Part shown: piece by piece, positions 55,902 through 64,000 of the stretch
Numbering within the stretch: position 1 is the stretch's first letter
Layout: each line of letters begins with the position of its first letter
NCBI GenBank assembly: GCA_028117185.1
Contig: JAOHHD010000001.1
Location: forward strand, 1-64,000
DNA from: Luminiphilus sp.
Lineage (GTDB): Bacteria; Pseudomonadota; Gammaproteobacteria; Pseudomonadales; Halieaceae
Length of the DNA stretch: 64,000 nt
Direction of reading: 5' to 3'
The notes under the pieces: generated by a model
Databases searched by the model: none
What the model was told of the DNA's origin: nothing
What the model saw: only the letters and a program-made list of their open reading frames with translations
Program-made: the position numbers and the translations under genes

Positions 55902-57118
55902 CGAAGGTGATAGCTTGAAAAAAAGTGAAAGTCGGCAGGGGACTGCTCAAGCGTAACTTTTGAAAAGGTCGTCGTCAGTGCTTCGATAGCGCTAACCAGT
56001 TCTTGACGGGCTAATACCGCGCCGACGCAGTGATGAATACCATATCCGAAAGCGATGTGACTGCGCGGCCTGCTTCGCGTGAGATCAATTTCGAGAGGAT
56101 TTTCAAAGAAATTAGGGTCAATATTTGCGGCACCATATCGGATGTGAATCTTTGCTCCTTCTGGGATTTTTACACCCTCAATCTCCGTGTCGTGGAGGGC
56201 TCGACGATAGAGGCCTTGGACGGCGGACCACATACGCAACACCTCTTCAACAAAGACCTTGATTACCGGCTCTCCACCTTCACGGATTTCGGTAAAAATC
56301 TCTGGGTGCTGAGTGAGGTAGTAGATTGCACCCATAAGGGTGCTCCGGGTGGACTCGTTGCCGGCAACGAACAGCTGATTCAGAATGCCGAAGAGCTCGG
56401 TGTCATTTAGCGGCCGTTCGTCGTTATATTTTGCAGTTACTATGTCTGAGATTACATCTTCTTTTGGATCTTGGCGTCTCAGTTCGCAGCGTTTGAGCAT
56501 ATATTGCTGTAACGCCAATTCATCCTGCGCGGCAGCTATCAGTGCATCTTCGTCGGCCATATTACTTAAGAGGACGTCGATTGCATCCGACCACTTTTTA
56601 AATGTCGGAAGCATTTCCTCTTCGATTCCCAATTGACGGCAGATAACAGTGAACGTGAGCGGCACTGCAAACTGTGCAGAAAAGTCAATTTCACTAGATT
56701 CGGGGAACTCATTGATGAGTTGACTTGCTAACTCCTTTATCTGATTTTCAAAGATGATGAGTCGGCGAGGAGCAAAGGCTCGTTGAACAATTTCTTTGTA
56801 GGCCCGGTGGGATTCGGCATCATTGTTAGTGATGAGAGTGTCTCCATGCCCGACACCCCGCGATCTAATCGCTTGAACTGACTCGGGATACCCAGCAAGG
56901 CCCGTGCCGCCAAATAGCTCGATATTGCTAGAGAACGTCTGAGGGTTTTTATTTACATACTGAATCAAGTCGTAGCGCACCACCCAGTAAAGATCTCTGT
57001 CAGCATCATAAAAAATCGGGGCTTCTTCATGCATGTTGGCATAGTTGTCATGGGGGTAAAGATGGTTCGCTGGATCCGTTGCTTTGAATCCGAGTGCCTT
57101 GGGCTCTGTTTCATGCAC
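55865..57118 (-). CDS. Cytochrome P450
   Basis: 417 residues, soluble bacterial size. I-helix oxygen-binding motif AGNEST (252-257), ExxR (E292-R295), heme loop FGYGIHHCVGAVLARQE with the Cys364 thiolate. The usual ANRDP segment reads ANIDP here. A regioselective hydroxylase for a hydrophobic substrate. No ferredoxin or ferredoxin reductase gene is adjacent. It is the first gene of the minus-strand operon P450-MFS-SDR-SDR(-TetR) and diverges from the SnoaL-like gene. Confidence 0.93.
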   Translation of the reverse strand: MHETEPKALGFKATDPANHLYPHDNYANMHEEAPIFYDADRDLYWVVRYDLIQYVNKNPQTFSSNIELFGGTGLAGYPESVQAIRSRGVGHGDTLITNNDAESHRAYKEIVQRAFAPRRLIIFENQIKELASQLINEFPESSEIDFSAQFAVPLTFTVICRQLGIEEEMLPTFKKWSDAIDVLLSNMADEDALIAAAQDELALQQYMLKRCELRRQDPKEDVISDIVTAKYNDERPLNDTELFGILNQLFVAGNESTRSTLMGAIYYLTQHPEIFTEIREGGEPVIKVFVEEVLRMWSAVQGLYRRALHDTEIEGVKIPEGAKIHIRYGAANIDPNFFENPLEIDLTRSRPRSHIAFGYGIHHCVGAVLARQELVSAIEALTTTFSKVTLEQSPADFHFFSSYHLRCLESLRVKFWK

Positions 57119-57351
57119 TTTTACTTCTCCACACAGTTGCAGGGTGCGAAATCACAATTGATAACCGTCTCTCAAGAGTTACCATATCGCCACGAAGATA
57201 ACGACCTAGATTAGTTGCTGATTATCTCAGTTATTTCTTAACAGTTTTTCTTAATAATACTGTACCATTTAAAAGTGGTTGCCGCTAATGTATTCTCAAG
57301 ATATAACATTTGCGCCTGATGGGCCGAAAAGAAACTACGCAGGAATCCTAG
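57119..57351. promoter_or_regulatory. Divergent promoter region between P450 and SnoaL-like genes
   Basis: 233 AT-rich bases that must hold promoters for both catabolic operons. I see candidate AT-rich boxes (for example ttaaca near 57238 and taatac near 57253) but no pair with good spacing, so no specific promoter is claimed. Confidence 0.45.
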
Positions 57352-57900
57352 ATGACCCAAAGTAATATCGATTTATCCTCACTCGAACGCAGAATCGCTG
57401 AGCTCGAAAAGAAGGTGGTGCTGCTAGATGATATTGAGGCGCTGCGCCGATTGAGAATGACTTATCACGATTATGTCAACGAAGGGCGCTGGGCTGAGAT
57501 AGCAAATTTGTTTACCGAGGATGCGACTATCGATTTTGGCTATGTCGCCATTATGAAAGGGAGGGAGGACATCATTGAGCAGTTTGTCGATATCCCCAAC
57601 CACACGGATATGCTCAAACAGTTCATACACAATCATGTTGTCGACGTGGACGGCGATACAGCTAAGGGGTTTCTATATCTCGAGGCGAAATATGCAGACA
57701 AAGGCGAGAGCCTTTTTGTGGCCGGCAAAATAACCGATAACTACATCCGAGTGGACAACCGGTGGCTTATTCGAGACACCGTTACTCACCTTTATTTCAC
57801 CACTCCGTTGTCAAAAGGCTGGGCGATCGACAACCCCCATTACTTGCGTGGTGGTACCGATAATCTGCGCAATCTGGAGCAGTCTGAAAAAAAGCCTTAG
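57352..57900 (+). CDS. SnoaL-like (NTF2-fold) protein, possible dehydratase or isomerase
   Basis: 182 residues. An N-terminal coiled coil (LERRIAELEKKVVLLDDIEA) precedes an NTF2-like domain: LRRLRMTYHDYVNEGRWAEI, LFTEDATIDFGYVAIMKGRE, FIHNHVVDVDGDTAKGFLYL and RWLIRDTVTHLYF. This corresponds to SnoaL_4-type domains found with steroid, polyketide and aromatic pathways, acting as dehydratases, isomerases or cyclases. First of two plus-strand genes, with an MDR reductase after it. Confidence 0.82.
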   Translation: MTQSNIDLSSLERRIAELEKKVVLLDDIEALRRLRMTYHDYVNEGRWAEIANLFTEDATIDFGYVAIMKGREDIIEQFVDIPNHTDMLKQFIHNHVVDVDGDTAKGFLYLEAKYADKGESLFVAGKITDNYIRVDNRWLIRDTVTHLYFTTPLSKGWAIDNPHYLRGGTDNLRNLEQSEKKP

Positions 57901-57995
57901 GTACCGATTGAGAAATCTTCCTATACGGAGTCATTAAGCCCAAATTTCTTCCCTGCGGTGTGATCAAACCCTATCAATTTTGCCAAGGAAATCAA

Positions 57996-59024
57996 ATGCA
58001 TCAATCACTGAATCGCCAATGGCTACTCGTAAAGCGTCCTGTTGGGCACCCTAAAAAAACCGACTTTGAATATCGCGAGGTGGATATACCGGAGCCTGGT
58101 GATGGCGAAATTTTATTGCAAATTCTCTATGCCCTAGTCGATCCAGCTCAGCGTGGATGGATGGATGCAGGAGGCAACTACTGGAATCCGTTGCCACTTG
58201 GGCAGCCCGTACGAAGTGGAATACTTGCAAAGGTGGTTAAATCCAATAGCGCGCAACACCCCGTGGGACAGTTTGTTATGGGTGTTGCAGGATGGCAAGA
58301 TTTTGCCGTTGTGCCGGAGGGAAGCGTGGATCCAATACCTTACGATGGAACCCAAGACCTGCGCGCCTTCTCGCATGCCTTAGGCAGCAAGGGTGCCACG
58401 GCTTATTTTGGTCTGTTTGATGTCTGTAACCTTCAAGATGGAGAACAAGTTCTGGTCTCTAGCGCGGCTGGAGCGGTAGGTTCCTTGGTGGTCCAACTCG
58501 CAAAAATAAAAGGTTGTAAAGTCGTTGGCGTGGCTGGAGGGACAGAAAAATGTGCTTGGGTCTTAGGTGAGCTAGGCGCAGACGCGGTTATCGACTACCG
58601 AGCCACCGAAAATATGTCTGAAGCTATTGCTGAACATTTTCCTGACGGATTGGATGTCTATTTTGATAATGTGGGCGGCGAGATACTCGAGGCCGCAATG
58701 GACAACCTTGCTATTGGGGCTCGCATCGGTATTTGTGGAATGATCGCCGACTATAACGTGTCTGATCGTGTTGGTCCGAGAAACATGTGGAATTTATTGG
58801 TGAAGCGTGCTCGTATTGAAGGCTTCTTAGTGGCTGATTACCGAGCTCGGTATCATGAGGCGCAGGCTCATATCGGCGTTTGGATTGACCAAGAAAAAAT
58901 CAAATACAAAATTGATGAACGTGCAGGTTTTGAGAATTTACCAGCAACGCTTAACTGCCTTTTCACGGGCGATCATGATGGCAGGATGATACTTAAGCTG
59001 ACTGACGATGACGGCATTAGCTGA
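57996..59024 (+). CDS. MDR-family NADP(H) oxidoreductase, island paralogue
   Basis: 342 residues from the ATG at 57996, after ccaaggaaatcaa. Same architecture as the protein encoded at 28697: SLNRQWLLVKRPVG, VDPAQRGWM, LVSSAAGAVGSLVVQLAKIK, VAGGTEKCAWVLGELGAD, VYFDNVGGEILEAAMDNL and GFENLPATLNCLFTG. It probably reduces a C=C bond conjugated to a ketone made by the SDRs. It follows the SnoaL-like gene by 95 bases. Confidence 0.9.
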   Translation: MHQSLNRQWLLVKRPVGHPKKTDFEYREVDIPEPGDGEILLQILYALVDPAQRGWMDAGGNYWNPLPLGQPVRSGILAKVVKSNSAQHPVGQFVMGVAGWQDFAVVPEGSVDPIPYDGTQDLRAFSHALGSKGATAYFGLFDVCNLQDGEQVLVSSAAGAVGSLVVQLAKIKGCKVVGVAGGTEKCAWVLGELGADAVIDYRATENMSEAIAEHFPDGLDVYFDNVGGEILEAAMDNLAIGARIGICGMIADYNVSDRVGPRNMWNLLVKRARIEGFLVADYRARYHEAQAHIGVWIDQEKIKYKIDERAGFENLPATLNCLFTGDHDGRMILKLTDDDGIS

Positions 59025-60206
59025 GGAAGCATAGAACAGCAATACGGCCTGTTGGGCGCGGACTGCCTAGTTAGTCTTGCGAGCTGAAGGGCTGAAATTT
59101 GCGAAATTTATCGGTTGTCTGACCGAAGATCAGATTGATCGCTCTGTTGTTCTTACCGTCGGCGGTATGGGCAGCCAAATCGCTAGAAACGAACACTTCT
59201 GTTCTAAACTGTTAAAGCAGGCAGTTTTGCTTGCGCGCAAGCAGATGTCAGCTCGGTAAAGATTGTCTGAGCCTACTTTCTGAAGGATCAGCGACGCCTA
59301 TGGGCCGGTCAGCGCGCGGAGCGCCTTGAAGTGCTATCGGCCTGTCCTCTTATGCTGTCGCGACTCGTAGCACAAAGATCGACTGGTCGACTGACAAGGT
59401 CAAGGTTCTGGGTATTTGGAGCAGGGTGATGCCCAGTAGTGGGAACAGTTCAGTGATCTGCCAGCTATCTAGGAGGTAGCACACGCGATGTTGGGCCCGT
59501 AGGGAATGCTGACAGCTTTACTACTAACTAACCTGCCTGAGAAACACCGAGCTGTTCAAGGCTAAAGTGGAGGGCACGCGGAGAAAGCTAGGGTTTAGCG
59601 CTGAGTTTAATATGACTAATTTCAAGGATCACTGCCTAGCGACAGCGACGACGAAGCTGATTTTTTCTGGCCCGGTAGGCGGCCTAAATCAAAAACGCTT
59701 GGGACTCCTGTCGATTCTCATTTCGCGCGCGGCTAAATTTTGGGCTTAGTCCTTTGTACCTTTCCTGATGACGTTCACAACGTCCGTTAATGGCTTGATG
59801 CTGCCGCCGCCGCTTTGGTTAAGTTTCTAAAAAACGGGGATCTTATGCGTGGAGCTAGAGTTTAATAATGGTTTATTTACTACCGTTTAGTGTTGAGGTC
59901 GGCGGTTCGGTACCGTGTAGCGCTACGACATATCCTTAAGAAACTAGTTTTTTATCGTCCTGTCGTCATCCCTCTTTTAATGCCAAGTCATTAAATGCTT
60001 TCACTAGTGTAGTTGTTGTATCTGCGACTTGCTGGGTGCGCTACGGAAAGGTTGTTCTCGTTGCTGTTTCACGCTCGTGGTTATCGAGCGCCATTTATTA
60101 GAGAATAGAAAGGGACAACCCATGATTGACTGCATAGCATGATGACTTGTTGATTCCTAAGGTTAGGTTCTAAAAACTCACTGAGACAAAATTAGGAAGG
60201 AATAGG
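59025..60206. other. Long non-coding or decayed region at the island's right end
   Basis: Nearly 1.2 kb without a supportable gene. Two 60-codon open frames (59077-59259 and 59567-59749) lack ribosome sites and recognisable domains. The stretch contains a tRNA-derived fragment at 59889-59928 and looks like degraded coding or mobile DNA. Confidence 0.6.
59889..59928 (+). repeat. Degenerate copy of the tRNA-Ala 3' half
   Basis: Ungapped comparison with 42009-42048 gives 32/40 identical bases, including an exact agtgttgaggtc run and cggttcg of the T arm; the acceptor end has diverged. No 5' half is present, so it is not a functional tRNA. Confidence 0.6.
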
Positions 60207-61001
60207 ATGGCGGTATCTTTTATAACGTTAGACGAAGCGGCAGCGATGAAAGAGGGGGTGCGAATCACCTTCATCCCCGGCATTCAGGCGCTTTATGCTG
60301 AGGCCCTCAAAAATATCTGTTTCGTTAAAGAGATTCCTGTTATCCGAGCACTGCACCCGCTGATGGGTGTCGACAAGAAGACAGGAGAGGACAGACAAAA
60401 GCGGCTTTATGAGCTGACTAGCCAAACCAGCTTGCCGACGATGTTCTTTAATGACGAGAGACCTAGAAGCGTTTGGATTGAGCAACTCGCACTAGCGGAG
60501 AAGATTGGCAGTGCTAACAGTCCGTCGTTGATTCCGACAGACTTCGAGCAGCGCGTGGAAATGTTTGGGTTGTGTTCGGTGGTACTGGGTGAGGACGGCC
60601 TCGTTTGGAATATGCGGATTATGAATGATGGCCCTTTGGGCCGAAAATATGGCTACACCGACGCGGCAAGTTCGGCCGCTCCAGCCAAGATCGCCGAGGT
60701 AATTGGGTTAATCGACCGACGTCTGCAACAACAAACCGAGCACGGCTCTCCGTACCTCGTCGGTGAAACGCCGACAGCCGCTGACATCTACTGGGCGACG
60801 ATGAGTATGTGTATTACCGCCGTGCCGCCAGAGATTATGCCGGTAACAGAGCAAAACCAAGGTATGTTGAAGTTCTTTGCAGCCAATTCAAAAGTTCCGG
60901 CCATCGCCGAGGTGCTCTCACATCGGATTGAAGAGCATCAGCGGCACATCCTGCAGACTTTTTGTGAAACGCCGGCGGTTTTAGGTGGCGATCCCATTTA
61001 G
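60207..61001 (+). CDS. Glutathione S-transferase-like protein
   Basis: 264 residues after a strong aggaagga site. An N-terminal region resembles a diverged thioredoxin fold, with SQTSLPTMFFNDERPRSVWI in the place of the usual P-x-L...ES region. The C-terminal helical GST domain has YLVGETPTAADIYWATMSMC. No classical catalytic Ser/Cys/Tyr is obvious at the start of the fold. It might act in detoxification or in opening of a cyclic or halogenated substrate. It lies just right of the putative island. Confidence 0.75.
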   Translation: MAVSFITLDEAAAMKEGVRITFIPGIQALYAEALKNICFVKEIPVIRALHPLMGVDKKTGEDRQKRLYELTSQTSLPTMFFNDERPRSVWIEQLALAEKIGSANSPSLIPTDFEQRVEMFGLCSVVLGEDGLVWNMRIMNDGPLGRKYGYTDAASSAAPAKIAEVIGLIDRRLQQQTEHGSPYLVGETPTAADIYWATMSMCITAVPPEIMPVTEQNQGMLKFFAANSKVPAIAEVLSHRIEEHQRHILQTFCETPAVLGGDPI

Positions 61002-61255
61002 CCTGCGCCGCTTCAGTCAGGATAGACAAGTTTTACTATAGAAGTCCCTTACCTCGTATTCACCTTTCTATTAACGTTGTTACCTCTTTAGGGCGGTAGA
61101 AGATCGCTATCTGCAACATAGCCAGCTAAATGAGCATGGTGTAGGCCGTCGTCATCTGCTTAGCCCCAGGAGTGATCGAAGAAGAGCTGACCACTTACAG
61201 ACCTTTAAAACGCGGGGTTGAGACGGTGCTCCAAGCTCGGCACATGGTGCCGTAC

Positions 61256-62296
61256 TCACTCGAAGTTCACATAAAAGGTCAGCCGCAGATGCACATCATC
61301 GTCAGGTTTTACGCCTGACGCATTGACGCTGTAGCGGGTCCAAACAATGTTAGGACTCACCGTAAAATGTCGATTGAAACGATATTCTACGCCTGCCACT
61401 ACATTGGTCGCTTTCGCAGTGGGGTCAAAAGGGATGTAGGCAATGTCATTGCCTTTCACGCTGGGTTTAAACAGGCGGTGCAACTGTGCCATCACACTCC
61501 ATGGCCCGCCTAATTTCATAACGCCCATCAGCGAAGCGAGCTCGAGATCTGGATCCTCTTCTCTATCCTGATTGGTATATTCCAAACCGAGAGTGTATTG
61601 CTCAGTTTTTCTACCCACTAGGAATTGCACGGTGGATCGATCGTAAGGCCCCGGTCGCGATTCCCAATCCACATAGGCATCTATCAAAAAACCTGTTGAG
61701 CCGTGCCAAGTGATACCGCCCATGGTCTTGTCAAAAGGGTTCTTGTCCGCCTCCCAAGTTGCTTTAGAGCCGTACATCACCCGGTAGCTCAAACCCGCCG
61801 TAACGGGCAACGGTCCCATCAATTTTAAGCCCACATCACGTGCCGCAATGCCTTGGATGTCTGGCGCGGTGCGCACCAAGTAGCGCTTACCCCAAAACGC
61901 TTCCATTACATCGTAAGTGATAGTTGGAATGAGTCCGCCCGACAGCTGGTGATCACCCAATTGTCTCGTTACGCCCAAGTCGAGTATCCGATGCGTCATT
62001 TTGTAATTCTCAAACGCACCCTCATGATAGGCCTCAAGCCGAGCTCTGCCAGACCATTCATCGCTAAATCTGCCATCCGCGGTGAGCAGCAGCCGGCGCA
62101 GGACCGCCCCCGACGCACCGTCACCCTCAATAGTGTGGTGGCTGGGAACGTGGTAGAGATCACCGAAGAAGAAGCCGCCGAGGTCCACAGCAGGGTCCTC
62201 ACTGGCGCTGACCGAGGGCACACCCGCGAAGCTTGAGCAGGTCAACAGCAACAGCCATTTTGCTAGCGCTTTGTCGCAGCGTTGAGTCTTCTTCAC
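61256..62296 (-). CDS. Porin-like outer-membrane beta-barrel protein
   Basis: 346 residues. Signal peptide (KWLLLLTCSSFAGVPSVSAS), then many alternating strands (AGLSYRVMYGSKATWEAD, STVQFLVGRKTEQYTLGLEY, WSVMAQLHRLFKPS, NVVAGVEYRFNRHFTVSPNI) and an end of LRLTFYVNFE. A general barrel or porin; the specific family is not clear to me. Single gene, minus strand. Confidence 0.75.
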   Translation of the reverse strand: MKKTQRCDKALAKWLLLLTCSSFAGVPSVSASEDPAVDLGGFFFGDLYHVPSHHTIEGDGASGAVLRRLLLTADGRFSDEWSGRARLEAYHEGAFENYKMTHRILDLGVTRQLGDHQLSGGLIPTITYDVMEAFWGKRYLVRTAPDIQGIAARDVGLKLMGPLPVTAGLSYRVMYGSKATWEADKNPFDKTMGGITWHGSTGFLIDAYVDWESRPGPYDRSTVQFLVGRKTEQYTLGLEYTNQDREEDPDLELASLMGVMKLGGPWSVMAQLHRLFKPSVKGNDIAYIPFDPTAKATNVVAGVEYRFNRHFTVSPNIVWTRYSVNASGVKPDDDVHLRLTFYVNFE

Positions 62297-62775
62297 GCGC
62301 CTATACTCTCACAAGGCTCGAGCAGCATTTCGTTGCACTGCCTCGTCCAATTTGCCAACAATCTCGAAACCCAGATCGGTCAATGCCCCCTCATGCCCAC
62401 CGGGTAGTGCGCTTGAGTAGATCTACAATAGTGCTATTGCGGTGATTGCGAAGCAATAGCGTGATAGCCCAATTGATCGAGTTAACGAGTAGTCGGTGTA
62501 GGCGCTCAGAACGATTCGCGGTGTAGGTGTCAACATGGTTCCCAGCGCCAATGCCACCGCCAAGCATTGACCGGGCAATGTTGCGACTTTAAGAGTTTGA
62601 TCGTTTAATACGCAGTCGAGCGAACCTTTAGGCGCGAAGCAGATACTGGCTTGACCCAATACCGGTGACGTTGCTACTGCGGTCCGTGAGCCAGCGTATC
62701 ACGGCAGTAGGAATGCTGGCCGGTGTGCTGGTGCTGCGCTGGGTAATGACGCCAATCAGAATGAGGAAGAAAGTC
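62297..62775. other. Intergenic region before the enoyl-CoA hydratase gene
   Basis: About 480 bases. The open frame upstream of the hydratase start (from 62665) and a 78-codon minus-strand frame (62659 to 62423) lack motifs and ribosome sites. Nothing else is supported. Confidence 0.5.
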
Positions 62776-63633
62776 ATGAGTTACGAATGTTTTGATCTCA
62801 CCGTCGCCGAGGGTATCGCGCACATTCGCTTTAATCGCCCAGAGAAAGCGAACTCTATGATTCCCTCTTTCTGGACGGAGCTTCCCGACGCGGTGAATGC
62901 ACTATCAAGAGATGGGACAGCGCGGGTCATTGTGCTCTCAGCGGAAGGTCGACATTTTTCCTCGGGAATGGATATTGCAGTCTTCATGGACGGAGGGTTA
63001 GATGGCTCTGACAATGACAATGACAGTGATAGCCGCTTTGTTCGCGCAGAAGCATTTCGCCATCACTGTATGGCACTCCAAGATGCGTTTAGTTGCTTAG
63101 AGGCAGCACGCATGCCGGTATTGGTGGCTATTCAAGGAGCGGCAGTCGGTGGCGCCATGGATCTGATTACCGCGTGTGATTGTCGTTATGCCACGAAAGA
63201 TGCGTTTTTCTCGGTTCACGAGACAGCCATTGGTATGACGGCAGATGTAGGCACTTACCCTCGCTTGGTGAAGCTGATTCCTGAGGGATGGGCGCGTCAA
63301 ATGTCTTATACCGCCGAGCGCGTCAGTGCTGAGAAAGCGCGCGATATTGGTCTTGTGAACGAGGTGTATGACACGGCAGAAGAGATGCTCGAGGCGGTCA
63401 TGAACATTGCCAGACAGATAGCGTTGCACGCGCCCCTCGCCGTGTCGGGTGCAAAGCGCATGGTCAATTATGCCCGCGATCACACCACAGCAGACGGTCT
63501 CGATTATATCGCGACTTGGAATGCAGCCATGCTCGATGGCGAGGCCATTCGCACCTCTTATGTGGCGCAGGCCCAGGGCGAGAAGCCTGAGTACGATGCT
63601 TTACTGCCTGTCAAAAAAACCGCGGGTGAATAA
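62776..63633 (+). CDS. Enoyl-CoA hydratase/isomerase (crotonase family)
   Basis: 285 residues from the ATG at 62776 (after atgaggaagaaagtc). IRFNRPEKANSMIPSFWTEL, LSAEGRHFSSGMDIAVF and VAIQGAAVGGAMDLITACD form the CoA and oxyanion sites; FSVHETAIGMTADVGTYPRL has Glu and Asp at the usual acid/base positions of dienoyl-CoA isomerase-like members (ETAIGM, ADVGT). An acidic insert DGSDNDNDSDSR is encoded by hexamer repeats. Role in beta-oxidation. The stop lies within an 18-bp repeat array. Confidence 0.9.
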   Translation: MSYECFDLTVAEGIAHIRFNRPEKANSMIPSFWTELPDAVNALSRDGTARVIVLSAEGRHFSSGMDIAVFMDGGLDGSDNDNDSDSRFVRAEAFRHHCMALQDAFSCLEAARMPVLVAIQGAAVGGAMDLITACDCRYATKDAFFSVHETAIGMTADVGTYPRLVKLIPEGWARQMSYTAERVSAEKARDIGLVNEVYDTAEEMLEAVMNIARQIALHAPLAVSGAKRMVNYARDHTTADGLDYIATWNAAMLDGEAIRTSYVAQAQGEKPEYDALLPVKKTAGE

Positions 63634-63660
63634 AAAACCGTAGGCGAAGAAAAAACCGCA
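63614..63660. repeat. 18-bp tandem array across the hydratase stop codon
   Basis: Units starting at 63614, 63632 and 63650 begin aaaaaaccg and then diverge. The repeat is codon-phased (K-T-x-G-E); the TAA stop sits where the second unit has GAA. Confidence 0.8.
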
Positions 63661-63850
63661 ACGAATGCCAGGCAGCCAGCGTCGAGCCAGCGAGTCGCTT
63701 GACCCATTGATGAATGTCGCTGTTGTTGGCAGATGGTGTGGTTGCCCCCCCGTCGTTAGTCACGGCGTCATCAGGGTGGCTAAGCGTTGTGATCATTGAG
63801 CGAGTAAGGCGTAAGGCTACGGGCACGCCATCCTCTTTCGTAAAAGCGGG

Positions 63851-64000
63851 TCATGGCGAGGCATTGGCACTGCTCGTCTGTCGAGTTGCGCTGGATCGCT
63901 GCAACAACAGCACGGGGATCACCCCGACTAAGACAATCACGATGGCGGGTAGCGCAGCATCGGCCAAGCGCTCATCGCTTGCCAATCGATAAACGCGTGT
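63851..64000 (-). CDS. C-terminus of an ABC transporter permease (iron/thiamine FbpB/ThiP-like), truncated by window edge
   Basis: Reading leftward from 64000, 49 residues: TRVYRLASDERLADAALPAI, then a membrane helix VIVLVGVIPVLLLQRS and a polar tail ending SSANASP before the stop at 63853-63851. The VYxLASDERLADAALPA pattern followed by a last helix with LLLxRS is typical of the C-terminal end of Fe3+ (FbpB/AfuB-type) permeases. The remainder lies beyond the window. Confidence 0.7.
   Translation of the reverse strand, partial: TRVYRLASDERLADAALPAIVIVLVGVIPVLLLQRSSATRQTSSANASP

Larger units (their letters stand above)
42030..59928. mobile_element. Putative composite genomic island anchored at tRNA-Ala
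   Basis: The tRNA 3' sequence recurs at 44350-44369 (19/20) and at 59889-59928 (32/40 against tRNA positions 42009-42048). Between the repeats lie a phage-type protein, a solute symporter, a sorting-signal fragment and a self-contained catabolic cluster with its own regulator and receptor. No integrase or transposase is recognisable, so the island would be immobile now. The inner 42030-44369 element is well supported; the outer boundary is an inference from the weaker copy. Confidence 0.55.

Noticed and set aside
59077..59749. Two 60-codon open frames in the decayed region
   Set aside because: No start signals, motifs or conserved context; treated as relics.
62423..62659. 78-codon minus-strand open frame with a hydrophobic stretch
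   Set aside because: No ribosome site, no recognisable domain, and no neighbour coupling.

Overview
The window looks like a chromosomal contig from a free-living, probably marine, gammaproteobacterium. This rests on standard gammaproteobacterial housekeeping genes (hrpA, mnmC, dusA, gltX, mlaA followed by a PP2C/STAS regulator pair), several outer-membrane beta-barrels, a TonB-dependent receptor and many fatty-acid/alicyclic oxidation enzymes. A Cellvibrionales/Halieaceae-type organism fits, but I cannot prove the family from sequence alone.

Positions 1-42 kb are mostly ordinary chromosome. In order: an MscS channel (5' truncated), a broken DUF481 barrel gene, a VOC protein, SLC13 and AGCS transporters and a TauD-type dioxygenase; then a small operon with two tiny membrane/exported proteins, a pentapeptide-repeat ORF and a C39 peptidase; an M16 protease, glutaminyl cyclase and MnmC; MaoC hydratase, FadD and HrpA; MlaA with a PP2C/STAS switch; DusA; a DUF6268 barrel, PhoD and an MDR reductase; a TetR-regulated two-subunit molybdenum hydroxylase with an SDR downstream; an Opp-type peptide importer; GltX; and tRNA-Ala(GGC).

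The 3' end of tRNA-Ala (41973-42048) is repeated twice downstream: a near-exact 20-base copy at 44350-44369 and a degenerate 40-base copy at 59889-59928 (32/40 identical, ungapped). I read this as a composite tRNA-anchored island. Its first 2.3 kb holds a phage-type small protein, a sodium:solute symporter and a sorting-signal fragment. The next 15 kb is a compact catabolic cluster: TonB receptor, four SDRs, a Rieske oxygenase, a cytochrome P450, a lactonase-like beta-propeller, a SnoaL-like protein, an MDR ene-reductase-like enzyme, an MFS transporter and a TetR regulator. Together they suggest uptake and oxidative breakdown of a hydrophobic cyclic compound that I cannot name; no redox partners for the oxygenases are present. 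The right end (60-64 kb) has a GST-like protein, a porin-like barrel, an enoyl-CoA hydratase and the C-terminus of a metal ABC permease.

A recurring oddity is short tandem duplication: 40 bp in mscS, 17 bp breaking the DUF481 gene, five 15-bp units in a small ORF, 16 bp in an MDR leader, a period-15 intergenic array and an 18-bp array at the end of the enoyl-CoA hydratase. Two of them shift reading frames. An amber codon also interrupts the likely signal peptide of the DUF6268 gene.
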